Assembly (NCBI RefSeq): GCF_036781485.1
Contig: NZ_DAIQAX010000008.1
Location: forward strand, 1 to 60,583
DNA: 60,583 nt
Source of the DNA: Thermocrinis sp.
Lineage (GTDB): Bacteria > Aquificota > Aquificia > Aquificales > Aquificaceae
Reading direction: 5' to 3'
Both the position numbers and the translations under genes were made by a program. The notes under the pieces were generated by a model. The model did not search any database. It saw only the letters and a program-made list of their open reading frames with translations, and had not been told where the DNA came from. Each line of letters begins with the position of its first letter. The stretch's first letter is position 1. Of the stretch, positions 7,126-16,009 are shown in pieces.

Positions 7126-8307
7126 ATGCTTTCCAAGAGAGTATCTCACATAAAGCCTGCCCCCACCTTGGCCCTTACCGCTAAGGTAAATCAACTGAAG
7201 AATCAGGGGGTAGATGTGATAGGTTTTGGTGCGGGGGAACCAGACTTTGATACTCCAGAGTTTGTCAAAGAAGCGTGTATAAAAGCTTTGAAAGAGGGAA
7301 AAACAAAATATAGTCCCCCTGCCGGAATCCTTCCTCTAAGGGAAGCCCTATCAGAAAAACTTTTAAAAGAAAATGGTGTAGATTACAAGCCATCAGAAAT
7401 AGTTATAACTGCAGGCGCTAAGATGGCGCTGTATTTGGTTTTTACCGCTATACTTGAAGAAGGAGATGAAGTTTTACTGCCTACCCCATACTGGGTAACC
7501 TATCCAGAGCAGATACTCCTATGCGGTGCAAAACCTAAAGAGATCGTGCTCAGCGAAGAAAGGCAATTTGTATTGACTGTAGGCGATTTACTACCACACA
7601 TAACAAAAAAGACTAAGGCTTTAGTTTTGAACTCCCCATCCAATCCTACCGGAGCTGTGATTCCAGAAGAGGAGATGAGGAAGATAGCAGACCTATGTTT
7701 AAGACATAACATATTCATAATCTCAGATGAATGTTATGAAGCCTTCGTTTATGACGATGAGAGATTTGTCAGCCCTGCAAGCTTCTCCAAGGAAATCAGG
7801 GAGATAACTTTTACTGTAAATGCGTTTTCAAAGACCTATTCTATGACAGGGTGGAGGGTAGGTTATGTAGCCTGTCCTGAGAGCTTCGCTAAAGTTATTG
7901 CAGACCTTAATAGCCAAACTATTTCCAATGCAACAACTTTTGCGCAGTATGGCGCCCTTGAAGCACTGAGAAATCCGGAAGGTAAGAAATTTATCCAAGC
8001 TATGCGGGACACTTTTCAAAAAAGGAGAGATCTGGCATACGAATTGTTAAACCATATCCCAAATGTCAGCGTGGTAAAGCCAAAAGGCGCTTTTTACATA
8101 TTCCCAAATCTCAGCTACTACTCTGCTAAATTAGGCTCTGATCTTGTGCTGGCAGAATTTCTGTTAGAAAAGGGCAACGTGGCTGCAGTTCCGGGATCTG
8201 CCTTTGGAAGGGATGGCTACATAAGAATTTCCTACTGCGTTTCGGATGATGTCCTCAGGCAAGGAATACTCAGAATAGCAAAAACCCTGGAGCTATTAGA
8301 AAACTGA
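7126..8307 (+). CDS. aspC: Aspartate aminotransferase (class I PLP enzyme)
   Basis: A 393-residue fold-type I aminotransferase that exchanges the amino group between aspartate/glutamate and 2-oxo acids. Visible landmarks are the N-terminal FGAGEPDFDTPEF, the NSPSNPTG loop, the PLP-lysine motif NAFSKTYSMTGWRVGY and the late RISY motif with the substrate-binding Arg. These fit the 1b aspartate aminotransferase subgroup of thermophiles, which may also act on prephenate. The in-frame ATG at 7096 would add ten residues (MFFWMYNKKI) upstream of the promoter-like TATAAT at 7111, so ATG 7126 is preferred. Divergent from rpsA. Confidence 0.85.
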   Translation: MLSKRVSHIKPAPTLALTAKVNQLKNQGVDVIGFGAGEPDFDTPEFVKEACIKALKEGKTKYSPPAGILPLREALSEKLLKENGVDYKPSEIVITAGAKMALYLVFTAILEEGDEVLLPTPYWVTYPEQILLCGAKPKEIVLSEERQFVLTVGDLLPHITKKTKALVLNSPSNPTGAVIPEEEMRKIADLCLRHNIFIISDECYEAFVYDDERFVSPASFSKEIREITFTVNAFSKTYSMTGWRVGYVACPESFAKVIADLNSQTISNATTFAQYGALEALRNPEGKKFIQAMRDTFQKRRDLAYELLNHIPNVSVVKPKGAFYIFPNLSYYSAKLGSDLVLAEFLLEKGNVAAVPGSAFGRDGYIRISYCVSDDVLRQGILRIAKTLELLEN

Positions 8308-8376
8308 GATTGGTCATAGTTTAGAATCCGGAAGTTTATTTAAAATATTTGCAAAACTAAAAAGGAGGTTCAAATC

Positions 8377-8886
8377 ATGGCTCAGACTGTTAATTTAAAG
8401 GGCAGTCCAGTTGCTCTATCTGGTCCAACTTTAGAAGTGGGGCAAAGAGCTCCAGAAGCAGTCGTAGTAACAAAAGACCTTCAAGAGAAGGCAATAGGGG
8501 GTGCAAAGAGCATAGTCCAGGTTATAGTTACAGTACCCTCTTTAGATACACCTGTATGCGAGACTGAAACTAAAAAGTTCAACGAGCTGATGGCTGGCAT
8601 GTCTGGTGTGGATGTAACGGTAGTATCTATGGATCTGCCCTTTGCTCAGAAGAGGTTCTGCGAGAGTTTCAACATAGGCAATGTCACAGTGGCTTCTGAC
8701 TTTCGTTACAGGGATATGGAAAAGTATGGAGTTTTGATATCTGAAGGTGTGCTAAAAGGTATTCTGGCCAGGGCAATTTTTGTTATAGACAAGGAAGGAA
8801 TAATAAGATACGTCCAGCTTGTTCCAGAGATAACCCAAGAACCCAACTACGAAGAAGTTGTGCAAAAAGTAAAAGAACTCCTATAA
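8377..8886 (+). CDS. tpx: Thiol peroxidase (atypical 2-Cys peroxiredoxin)
   Basis: A 169-residue Tpx. PSLDTPVC carries the peroxidatic Cys at residue 61 and KRFC the resolving Cys at residue 95, the same spacing as in the E. coli enzyme. It reduces hydrogen and alkyl peroxides with thioredoxin as donor in the cytoplasm. A strong Shine-Dalgarno AAAGGAGGTTC lies seven bases before the ATG, in contrast to the leaderless-type starts nearby, and a hairpin terminator follows the stop, so this is a single-gene transcript expected to be well expressed. Confidence 0.93.
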   Translation: MAQTVNLKGSPVALSGPTLEVGQRAPEAVVVTKDLQEKAIGGAKSIVQVIVTVPSLDTPVCETETKKFNELMAGMSGVDVTVVSMDLPFAQKRFCESFNIGNVTVASDFRYRDMEKYGVLISEGVLKGILARAIFVIDKEGIIRYVQLVPEITQEPNYEEVVQKVKELL

Positions 8887-8893
8887 ACTCTTT

Positions 8894-8913
8894 CCCCCTC
8901 CTGGGGGTTTTTT
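8894..8913 (+). terminator. Rho-independent terminator of tpx
   Basis: CCCCC-TCCT-GGGGG forms a five-pair GC stem with a four-base loop, followed at once by six T (8908-8913). It begins eight bases after the tpx stop. The stop codon of the convergent FliK-like gene starts inside the T tract at 8912. Confidence 0.8.
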
Positions 8914-10099
8914 ATAGATATAGGCTGAAGACCTTATTATCATCTTTTGAATTTAAGCTAACATCTTTAAATTTACTTTCTCTTTTTCCCTCTTGCCCTT
9001 GTCTAAACTCCCATTGAAGGGTTTTCCCGTTTATGCCAAAGAACTCTACCCTTAAACCCATTTGTGATAGGCTTTCTAAAAGCCTGTAACTTTCGTGAGG
9101 TGTGGGTAATCTAATATCTTCTTTGAGATTCAGACTTATGTTCAGCCTATCTTTAACTAACCTTATCCTTAGGTCTCCATCTTCTAACTTTACGTGAAAA
9201 ACTTTGTGTTCCTGTGTGCTGTAATGCTTACTGTTTCTAACCTCTTGAGTTGCTTTTAGCTCTTCCTCAAACTTTAAACTTGAGAATTTTGAGCCATAGA
9301 TATCTGGGGATTCCCTTATCTTTTCCTTACCCTTTTCAGAGTAGGAGATATCAGGCTTATCAACGTCAGGACTGTGTTTTATAACACTCTCAGTTTTAAT
9401 TTGAAAACCGCTGTTTTTAAGATTTACAGGTGTTGTATGTTTATCTTCGAAGGGAACCTTCGCTTGGGCAGGATTTTCTATATCTAGGATGTTGCTAAGC
9501 TTTTCAGGGTCAAGAGTTCTGTGTATAACATTTTCTTTATTGTGTTCATTGGTTGGATCTAAAGTTTCGGTTAGTTTTGAATAGTCCAGCTCAGGTTGTG
9601 TGCTTCCCCATGCTTCATGTTCGGTATCAACAAGAAGGTGCAGAGGCATATAATGGCTAAACTTCAAAGCTTCTTTATTCTTTAAATGAACCTGAAAAGA
9701 ATTTACTAGGTTAGCTATGTTTTGCTTTAAACCTATTTTAGTTAAGTTTGTATGGGGATGTATATTTTCTTCAGAGTGTATAGCTTTGCTATTTTCATTG
9801 GGTTGAAAAGCGTTTTCCCTACTCGTATCCAAAATCTGAACTACGTATGTAAATGCTTGGGCATTTTCAAGAAACCTGTCCTTAAGAGAACGTTCCCTTT
9901 TAAGTGCGCCTCCTTCCTTCAGTAAATCCTCTTCTGGCTTATCAAAGACTAAGTCATCAGTTTTAGGGTTAGACACTTCACCACTTAAGATCATGTTTAG
10001 AATATGCTCAAAGCACAAACAATGATTAGGAAAGAGATGATTAGCGCTTTGGTTTTCTAAATTAAGCACTTGCTTATTAACCCCCTCTATTATTCTCAT
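8912..10099 (-). CDS. Possible flagellar hook-length control protein (FliK-like)
   Basis: A 395-residue protein, mostly low-complexity polar sequence (Asn, Glu, Lys, Ser, His rich) until about residue 290. The last 100 residues form a compact part, with HVKLEDGDLRIRLVKDRLN and then LLESLSQMGLRVEFFGING, that resembles the FliK C-terminal domain (beta strands followed by a helix and a 'G-L' strand). FliK measures hook length and switches export specificity at the flagellar base. The assignment is tentative: N-terminal FliK regions do not conserve. motA/motB at 52-53 kb show that the organism has a flagellar motor. It has its own near-consensus promoter at 10113-10141. Confidence 0.4.
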   Translation of the reverse strand: MRIIEGVNKQVLNLENQSANHLFPNHCLCFEHILNMILSGEVSNPKTDDLVFDKPEEDLLKEGGALKRERSLKDRFLENAQAFTYVVQILDTSRENAFQPNENSKAIHSEENIHPHTNLTKIGLKQNIANLVNSFQVHLKNKEALKFSHYMPLHLLVDTEHEAWGSTQPELDYSKLTETLDPTNEHNKENVIHRTLDPEKLSNILDIENPAQAKVPFEDKHTTPVNLKNSGFQIKTESVIKHSPDVDKPDISYSEKGKEKIRESPDIYGSKFSSLKFEEELKATQEVRNSKHYSTQEHKVFHVKLEDGDLRIRLVKDRLNISLNLKEDIRLPTPHESYRLLESLSQMGLRVEFFGINGKTLQWEFRQGQEGKRESKFKDVSLNSKDDNKVFSLYL

Positions 10100-10112
10100 G
10101 GTTGGAGTCTAA

Positions 10113-10141
10113 AATATAAGCCGATGAAGGGCTTCTGTCAA
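10113..10141 (-). promoter_or_regulatory. Near-consensus sigma-70 promoter upstream of the FliK-like gene
   Basis: On the minus strand TTGACA (10141-10136), a 17-base spacer, then TATATT (10118-10113). The -10 box ends 13 bases before the ATG at 10099, giving a leader of about 6-7 bases. It is the best -35/-10 pair noticed in the window and lies only ten bases from the left end of the IS remnant. Confidence 0.65.
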
Positions 10142-10151
10142 TATTTTTCTG

Positions 10152-10709
10152 GGGGCTGTTCTAAAAAACTATCCTCTTGTGAGTCCGATACAAATTTGTA
10201 AGCTACTTTCTTTCACAAATCCAGACATAGACCAATCAACAGATTCGCGCAAGACCAAAAATATACTCAGATGCTGTCATCATAACCCTGTTTGTTTATC
10301 AGAAACAAATCAATCTGTCCTTCAGAGAAGTCTTAGAGATAGCAAAAAAACAAGGAGTCCCTACCCATCCCTTTGTGATTACTACTACAGAGTTAACACA
10401 TTGGATGAAAAACTCTTAGAAAGAATTGTTGAAGAAGGCGTAGAGGAACAGAAATTAAGATGGTTAGCTCTTTTTTCCAATGTGCCATTTATAGCGGATA
10501 TAAGGATATGATGCAGTAGAGATTATCCAAAGGGTTCAAGAGCTTGGCTGTGAGCCTGCTATAGGTGTTAAAGAGACTTGAGAGTGTATGGCTATGAAAA
10601 TGGCTTTAGCGTGTGCTATTTGGTGGAATTTCCACATGATAGCCCTCTGGCTTTATTCTTTACTTTTATGGTGGTTTTTAATAAAGTGCAGGATTTTTAG
10701 AACAGCTCC
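10152..10709 (+). mobile_element. Degenerate insertion sequence with 16-bp terminal inverted repeats
   Basis: The ends are GGGGCTGTTCTAAAAA (10152-10167) and TTTTTAGAACAGCTCC (10694-10709), inverted repeats with one mismatch. Between them, pieces of one DDE-type transposase appear in several rightward frames: RPKIYSDAVIITLFVYQ with LSFREVLEIAKKQG, then LDEKLLERIVEEG, then GYDAVEIIQRVQELGC. Stops and frameshifts interrupt these pieces, and the middle with the expected catalytic residues is missing. At 558 bp it is an internally deleted, dead copy. No target-site duplication is seen (flanks TCTG and TAAC), consistent with a deletion next to one end. The IS family was not identified. Confidence 0.75.
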
Positions 10710-12266
10710 TAACAAACTTTGCCAAGACCTCTGCACCTGCTTTTTCGTTCAAAAAGATATGCTGTATGCTTCCACCGGTTGCGAACCTTTGCGTTTGGGA
10801 GGATACTTCTATTTGCTTTGCCAAGGACTGCCCTTCATAGGGTGGTTGGAACCCAGCGGTTAAGAATACTCCCGAACCTTCTAAGCTACCACCCACGTAG
10901 ATCGGCTTTTCGTTGATCTTGTAATATTCTGTATAGCTTAAAGGAAGAATAATCTCCCGAGTATAGAGCCTTATAGAACTTAAGGTCCTTGTATGCTAAG
11001 GTTGGTCCTGCAGTCTCTCCCGGTGCGTATTCAAAGTTCCAAGGCACTCCATCTTCAGCCATGAATTCGTCCAAGGTTTTGAGGATAAAGTCCGCCACTT
11101 CCTTAGCCAAGGCAATACCATCCTTATGGAAGATTCCAGACTCCTCTTCCAACAGCTTGCCATGTTTGTCATAAACCGCATAGCCAAAGTTTATCAACCC
11201 CTCGTGCTCCCCTTGAAGTGATAAAGATTTTTGTTCTTTTCTATAAACTCCCGCTTCTTGTTTAGTACACTAATAGGCTTTACCTATTACCCCTATGTAA
11301 ATACCCAAGTCTGTTAAAGTTTATGTATATAACACCTATAGAGCCACTCCCGACGCCTTACCATATGGAGCCTACATTGGCAACCCTTAAAACCTCCTTT
11401 ATATCCACCTGAAACCTACAGCAAAAGCTTCTCTGCATAGAAGGATCCCTTGGCTCTATCCCTCTTTCTACGAAAGGTTTGCTCATAAAGTTTTCAAAGT
11501 ATGCTCCTCCGTGCTTGTCTAAGTTTTCCAGAAACTGCTTAAAGACCGAATCCTCAAAATCAAAGTCATCAGTGATCTGAACGGTTATCAGGGGAAAAGT
11601 CCATGGTCTTCCATCCGCATCCCCTTCCCACATGGCTTGCAAAAAGCCTAATGCGGTTCTGTGATAGTAGTCCGAAGGTATATCTCCGTATTTGTAAGGA
11701 AAGGGCTGCCCATCTATAACTACAAACTCCTCCTTCAAAGAAGGCGCTGGTTTTCCAAACTCTAAAGTAACGTTGGTAAATGGACTATTTCCCCCTCTGA
11801 AGGGAAGGTTTACGTTATAAAGAAAGCTCTGAAAGGCTTGGTATATATCCTCCTGCGAGTATGACCTTCCTTTTATTTTTTCTTCAAACCACACGTAAGA
11901 TGCTGCTATAGTTACAAGGTCGTTCAAAGCCACCGCACCCGCTACCTCCTGCGATATTAAATAGATAAAGTTGGCGCATTGATCCAAAAGTGTTCTAAGC
12001 CTTTTTGGCAGTCTTGACCTTGGAGCTACTGCTGAAGTGGAACCAAGCCCGTTCATAGCTATGTCCCTTGCAGAAAACCCTATGCAGTATGGACCAAGCA
12101 ATGCCAGCTGGTGCTGATACCACCATCCTTCCTCGTGCATCCTTGCCTCTTCCTCCGTAAGGATTTCCTTGAGCATAAAGTTTTTAAAGGCTTCGCCGGC
12201 AAGGATGTTTGAAAGCGCAGGTATAGAATACACAAGATTGGCGTTGTGCTGGGTAAGCTTGATAGC
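10710..12266 (-). pseudogene. nrdD: Broken anaerobic ribonucleoside-triphosphate reductase
   Basis: Pieces in three frames line up, in order, with NrdD (class III, glycyl-radical ribonucleotide reductase): HNANLVYSIPALSN and LLGPYCIGFSARDIA, SPFTNVTLEFG, MQRSFCCRFQVDI (12266-11358); GSIGVIYINFNRLGYL and KREFIEKNKNLYHF (in 11198-11357, with stops); GYAVYDKHGKLLEE to APGETAGPTLAYKDLKF (11197-10886); then GGSLEGSGVFLTAGFQPPYEG and FATGGSIQHIFL (10896-10710). The N-terminal ATP-cone and the C-terminal zinc/glycyl-radical region are missing. The 3' end is cut exactly at the inverted repeat of the IS remnant. At least three frameshifts or stops make it non-functional. Confidence 0.88.
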
Positions 12267-12393
12267 TCAATGAATTTCGGCACAAACTGTAAGTCATAGG
12301 ATTTCCGACGTTTTTAAGGTTTTACCACAGGATCTTTAAGTAGCGCAGGGGCTTTTTTTCAGGCCTCCGTGTAGATTTTTTAAAATAAACCTA

Positions 12394-13008
12394 ATGTTTG
12401 AAGATTACTTTCCTAAAGTAATAAAGGAAGCTTTAGAAGGGCTAACAAAGATTCCAACTTACGGGGAAAGAACGTCCTCAAGGTTTGTTTATAACTTCCT
12501 TAAGTTACAAAAAGAGGAGAGGGAAAAGATTTTAAGCAATTTGATTTCTTTGAGTGAAGAAATAAAAACTTGCTCTGAATGCGGATTAATCTCGGATATG
12601 GACCCTTGCAGAATATGCTCAGACCCTAAAAGAAGCAAGAAATTCATATGCGTGGTGGAAGAGTCGCAAGATGCATACGCTATAGAAAGACTGGAAAGAT
12701 ACACAGGAGTTTATCACGTGCTTGGTGGCAGGATCGCACCCTTGGAAGGTATATCCCCGCAGGATCTGAACATAGACAAGCTTATAGAAAGAGTAGAAAC
12801 TTATAACGTTAGAGAAGTTATAATAGCTACCAATCCAAACTTAGAGGGCGAGGCAACAGCCAACTATCTTATAAAGCTTTTAAAAAGAAGGTTTAACAGG
12901 TTGAAGGTCAGCAGAATATCCCACGGATTGCAGTTTGGAAGTCTTATAGAGCTGGCAGATGATCTTTCTTTGGAAAAATCCATAGAAAAAAGGACTATCT
13001 TTCCATGA
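12394..13008 (+). CDS. recR: Recombination protein RecR
   Basis: A 204-residue RecR, which with RecF/RecO loads RecA at gaps during repair. It shows the helix-hairpin-helix start (GLTKIPTYGERTSSRF), the four-Cys zinc site C60-C63 and C72-C75, and the Toprim domain with VVEESQDAYAIER and the ATNPNLEGEATANYL segment. The GIGxKTA hairpin motif is varied (IPTYGERTS). A TAAAAT box at 12381-12386 sits seven bases before the ATG with no Shine-Dalgarno sequence. The stop overlaps the convergent chaN-like gene by 14 bases. Confidence 0.92.
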   Translation: MFEDYFPKVIKEALEGLTKIPTYGERTSSRFVYNFLKLQKEEREKILSNLISLSEEIKTCSECGLISDMDPCRICSDPKRSKKFICVVEESQDAYAIERLERYTGVYHVLGGRIAPLEGISPQDLNIDKLIERVETYNVREVIIATNPNLEGEATANYLIKLLKRRFNRLKVSRISHGLQFGSLIELADDLSLEKSIEKRTIFP

Positions 13009-13705
13009 TAACCTGCTTGGTTCCTTCTCTTAGCAACCCTACTATCCTGGGCACGCCTGAATTTAAATCAAAAGCATGTCCTTTGCCCAGCAAAACAACA
13101 ACCTTGCTATCCTTCTCTTGTTCTAAAATTCTCACTATTTTCAAAGCCATTGCGTTATCCCATGCTAACTGCACATCGTAAAATCTTTTTTCTTCTACAG
13201 GTGGATGATTCTTTAAAACGGACTTTAGCCTTTCCTTCTCTTGTGGAGTGTGCTCATAGATCCTTTCTGGAAGCATCGGATCTTTTACCTTTTCTAAGCC
13301 CTCTGCTCCTATTCTTCTTACAAGCTCCGTGGATATGTTTATTGCGTATATTTTTATTCCCCTTTCTTTAGCAAATCGCCATATTGGTGCGTAATATTCT
13401 TGATTAAAGCCCCATCTTTTTCTGTATTCTGTTTTTTCCAACATCTCCTCCTCCGAGATTTTTCCAGAGATATATTCGTCCAAATATTTCTGAAAGGGTT
13501 GTTGAAACATTTCCATGGCTATCACTATTCTGTAGCCTTCCCGATGTAGCTTTCTTATAACTTCCTCCTGGAATTTGTGATCCTGAATACTGTCGTGTTC
13601 TTCTGGTAGATATATCACGCTCGCATCTCTGTATGAATTGGATGAAGATATCTTAAAAAGAGTCAGGCTAAGAATCATCAAAACTAAACTCCATCTGAAT
13701 AGCAT
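12995..13705 (-). CDS. ChaN-like haem-binding/iron-regulated exported protein
   Basis: A protein of about 236 residues with an N-terminal signal-like segment (LFRWSLVLMILSLTLF) and the ChaN/DUF399 signature: YLPEEHDSIQDHKFQ, IAMEMFQQPFQKYLDEYISG, WGFNQEYYAPIWRFAKE and LLGKGHAFDLNSGVPR. Family members bind haem at the cell surface or periplasm and resemble the Tiki/TraB fold. The start is uncertain: in-frame ATGs at 13738, 13714, 13705 and 13678 all lie in or near the end of rimI; 13705 gives the most typical signal peptide. No lipobox Cys is evident. It follows rimI on the same strand with overlap, so they are probably co-transcribed. Confidence 0.75.
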   Translation of the reverse strand: MLFRWSLVLMILSLTLFKISSSNSYRDASVIYLPEEHDSIQDHKFQEEVIRKLHREGYRIVIAMEMFQQPFQKYLDEYISGKISEEEMLEKTEYRKRWGFNQEYYAPIWRFAKERGIKIYAINISTELVRRIGAEGLEKVKDPMLPERIYEHTPQEKERLKSVLKNHPPVEEKRFYDVQLAWDNAMALKIVRILEQEKDSKVVVLLGKGHAFDLNSGVPRIVGLLREGTKQVIMER

Positions 13706-14114
13706 TTTCTCCATCTGAATAATAATATTTCCTCTCACCTATTATGCGAAAATTTAATGATTGATAAAGTCTTATAGCTCTTATGTTTGATTTTCTAACG
13801 TCCAGAAATACCCTTTTAACCTCCGCTTTTAACCTGTCCAGCATCTCCCTAAGAAACTTCTTGCCTATTCCTCTACCCCAATAATCTTTATCCACGCTAA
13901 AAGTCATTAGATGTGCTTCTTCTTCTATGATCCAAAAGATTGAGTAAGCTACGATTTTCCCATCTATTTCCGCTACAAATTTTCTGGAATAAGGAAGTTT
14001 AAACTCCCTTTCAAACCCTTCCTTACTCCACGCATCTGTGGTAAAGTTTTCTTTGTTTATCCTAAAAACTTCTGGCAAATCTTCTTCTTTCATTTCTCTA
14101 ACTTCCAACAGCAT
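13668..14114 (-). CDS. rimI: GNAT acetyltransferase, RimI-type
   Basis: A 148-residue GNAT protein. The acetyl-CoA loop YWGRGIGKKFL (residues about 79-88), the VFLDVRKSNIRAIRLYQSLNF segment and a C-terminal YYSDGENAIQMEF match RimI, which acetylates the N-terminal Ala of ribosomal protein S18. Other protein N-acetyltransferases share this pattern. Its start is 20 bases from the divergent methyltransferase; TTATAT-like sequence lies just upstream, again with no Shine-Dalgarno sequence. Confidence 0.8.
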   Translation of the reverse strand: MLLEVREMKEEDLPEVFRINKENFTTDAWSKEGFEREFKLPYSRKFVAEIDGKIVAYSIFWIIEEEAHLMTFSVDKDYWGRGIGKKFLREMLDRLKAEVKRVFLDVRKSNIRAIRLYQSLNFRIIGERKYYYSDGENAIQMEFSFDDS

Positions 14115-14121
14115 CAGAAGA

Positions 14122-14127
14122 TATAAT
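14122..14127 (+). promoter_or_regulatory. -10 box for the methyltransferase
   Basis: TATAAT lies seven bases before the ATG at 14135, in the 20-base space between divergent start codons of rimI and the methyltransferase. A transcript would begin at or next to the start codon. Confidence 0.5.
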
Positions 14128-14134
14128 TTTACAC

Positions 14135-14722
14135 ATGCATAAGTTTGATCCAGAAAAACTAAAAAAGCTTGATGATCCCGAAAGGCTTAAGCTCTTTGAT
14201 CCAGAGAGAGTGCTAAAAGAGTTTGGCCTTAAGCCAGGCATGGTGGTACTTGATGTGGGAACGGGCGCGGGCTTTTACCTTCCTTATATTTCAAAGTTAG
14301 TCCAAGACCAAGGCAAAGTATACGCAATAGACATTAGCCAAGAGGCGGTAGATTATACAAAAAACAAGGTTAAAGAGCTCGGACTAAAAAACGTAGAGAT
14401 CCTAAAATCCGAAGAAAATCACATACCTCTTCCGGACAATACGGTAGATTTTGTTTACATGGCTTTTGTATTCCATGAGCTTGAAGATCCTGTGAGATTC
14501 TTAAAAGAGCTTGAGCGTGTGAGTAAGCCTACGGGATATTTAGCGCTAATAGACTGGAAAAAAGAAGAGAGAGATAAGGGACCTCCACCCGAAGAAGTCT
14601 ATTCTGAATGGGAGGTGGGTATGATTTTAGAAGAAGCTGGATTAAGGGTAGGTAGAGTGGTGGAAATAGGAAAGTATGCCTATGGTTTCTATGCTGTGTT
14701 TTTAAAACAAAATTTATTATGA
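14135..14722 (+). CDS. Class I SAM-dependent methyltransferase
   Basis: A 195-residue Rossmann methyltransferase with motif I VLDVGTGAGFYLPYI (Gly-rich loop at residues 41-46), acidic D66 at the end of strand 2 (VYAIDIS) and motif IV VDFVYMAFVFHELEDP. It is of the UbiE/Methyltransf_11 group. The substrate is unknown; such proteins in thermophiles methylate quinones, small thiols or metals. The N terminus has an unusual repeated DPE(R/K)LK(K/L) pattern. It overlaps the next small gene by ATGA, suggesting they work together. Confidence 0.8.
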   Translation: MHKFDPEKLKKLDDPERLKLFDPERVLKEFGLKPGMVVLDVGTGAGFYLPYISKLVQDQGKVYAIDISQEAVDYTKNKVKELGLKNVEILKSEENHIPLPDNTVDFVYMAFVFHELEDPVRFLKELERVSKPTGYLALIDWKKEERDKGPPPEEVYSEWEVGMILEEAGLRVGRVVEIGKYAYGFYAVFLKQNLL

Positions 14723-14916
14723 GGAGAGAAATACAAAAGCTTTGGCATACTGCCATCCCTTACGCCCACATAGCCTGCATTGACCTTTCGGACAACCTTG
14801 TTATCATTCAAACTAATAGCGTGGAAAGATTGATAATAAGGATGGATGATAAACAAACAGCAGAACGGCTGTTTGAGGATATTCTCTCTTTTATAGAGCG
14901 TCTTTACATAGTTTAG
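14719..14916 (+). CDS. Small protein of unknown function
   Basis: A 65-residue protein translationally coupled to the methyltransferase (ATGA overlap at 14719-14722). It looks folded rather than random: beta-like AHIACIDLSDNLVIIQT then an amphipathic helix AERLFEDILSFIERLYIV. No known family recognised. The coupling suggests a partner or regulator of the methyltransferase. Confidence 0.55.
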   Translation: MRREIQKLWHTAIPYAHIACIDLSDNLVIIQTNSVERLIIRMDDKQTAERLFEDILSFIERLYIV

Positions 14917-14919
14917 GCA

Positions 14920-15984
14920 TTATATTAGTATTCTTTTTTCGTATATCAAAAATAGACTGAAAACTGCAGTGAAGATTATAGGTCCCAAGAATATACCTAC
15001 AAAACCAAAGGATATAAGACCGCCAACTATGGCAAAAAACAGAACAATATAAGGCATATCTATTCCTATCTTCATTACAAGAGGGCGGATTAGATTGTCC
15101 ACTGAGGAAACCACCAGAGCCCCCCAGAGTAAAAGAAAGATCCCGCCCTTAAAGCTTTGGGTTATAAAAAGATAAATCGTAGATGGCACCCAAACTGCTG
15201 CAGCACCAAAAGGAGGAACGAAGGAAGCAAAAAAGGTCAAAAGACCCAGCAAAGGATAATACTTAATACCTGCTATCGCATAACCTATGGCAGAGAGTAT
15301 GCCCTGTACAATACCCACTGCCACCGCTCCATAAGCTGTAGCCAGAACAGTTTTATAAACTGTGTTGAACACTTCATACACATCTTCCCTATGCATGGGA
15401 ATAAACCTTTCAATAAACTTGGCAAATTTTTCTCCGTCTCTGAGAATGAAAAAGAGAGTAATTAAAAAGACAAAGCTTTTAAAAAGAAAAGAACCAACGG
15501 AAGTGAGCATGCCTGTAGAAAATTGAAGCAATCTCTGAGTTAGATCTCTTATCAGATTACCAACAATGGATTTAAATTCTTCTAATTCTATATATTCCAA
15601 AATTCTTCTAAGATCTTCTTGTTCTACAAACTCTTCCAACCTCAGTCTATTTACCAACTCTTGAAAATACTCTTGATAGCTGTGGTTTTGAATTATGTTC
15701 AAAAGCCTACTCAACAGTTCTATCGCCTGATTTAACACTATCGCACCTAAAATACCAAAAGGGATCACTATGACCAAAAGCACAAAAATAGTTAGGATCA
15801 GGGCTGAAACCGTTTTCCATCTGACATAATTTTTAAGTTTTAAGTTTATAGGATAAAGGGCGAATGAAAAGATTAAAGCCCATAGGATTGGCGTAAGAAA
15901 AGGTAAAAGCATGTAAAAGACCACCAGCAAAAGTCCAAAAGTGCTTGCCAGCAGAAAGTATTTAAAGAACTTCTCTTTTTCCAT
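14920..15984 (-). CDS. AI-2E family (PerM/YdiK-type) membrane protein
   Basis: A 354-residue protein with about seven to eight membrane segments and the AI-2E transporter pattern: paired N-terminal helices (LLVVFYMLLPFLTPILWALIF), a long soluble stretch (residues about 100-180) and the conserved late GPIIFTAVF. Family members are permease-like; some export AI-2, others act as Na+/H+ antiporters, so the substrate is unknown. ATG 15984 is preferred over the in-frame 16053 because a TATAAT (16002-15997) lies 12 bases upstream. Divergent from the lipoate ligase, with only 25 bases between starts. Confidence 0.8.
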   Translation of the reverse strand: MEKEKFFKYFLLASTFGLLLVVFYMLLPFLTPILWALIFSFALYPINLKLKNYVRWKTVSALILTIFVLLVIVIPFGILGAIVLNQAIELLSRLLNIIQNHSYQEYFQELVNRLRLEEFVEQEDLRRILEYIELEEFKSIVGNLIRDLTQRLLQFSTGMLTSVGSFLFKSFVFLITLFFILRDGEKFAKFIERFIPMHREDVYEVFNTVYKTVLATAYGAVAVGIVQGILSAIGYAIAGIKYYPLLGLLTFFASFVPPFGAAAVWVPSTIYLFITQSFKGGIFLLLWGALVVSSVDNLIRPLVMKIGIDMPYIVLFFAIVGGLISFGFVGIFLGPIIFTAVFSLFLIYEKRILI

Positions 15985-16009
15985 CGTTTCAGGTAAATTA
16001 TATGCAAAG

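Noticed and set aside
5940..7153. Several rightward open frames inside rpsA
   Set aside because: Low-complexity, Phe/Leu/Ser-rich antisense shadows of the S1 repeats with no initiation signals.
9801..10099. FliK-like gene as a secreted or surface protein
   Set aside because: Low-complexity N-terminal part lacks a signal peptide or membrane helix; FliK-type export without cleavable signal is a better fit.
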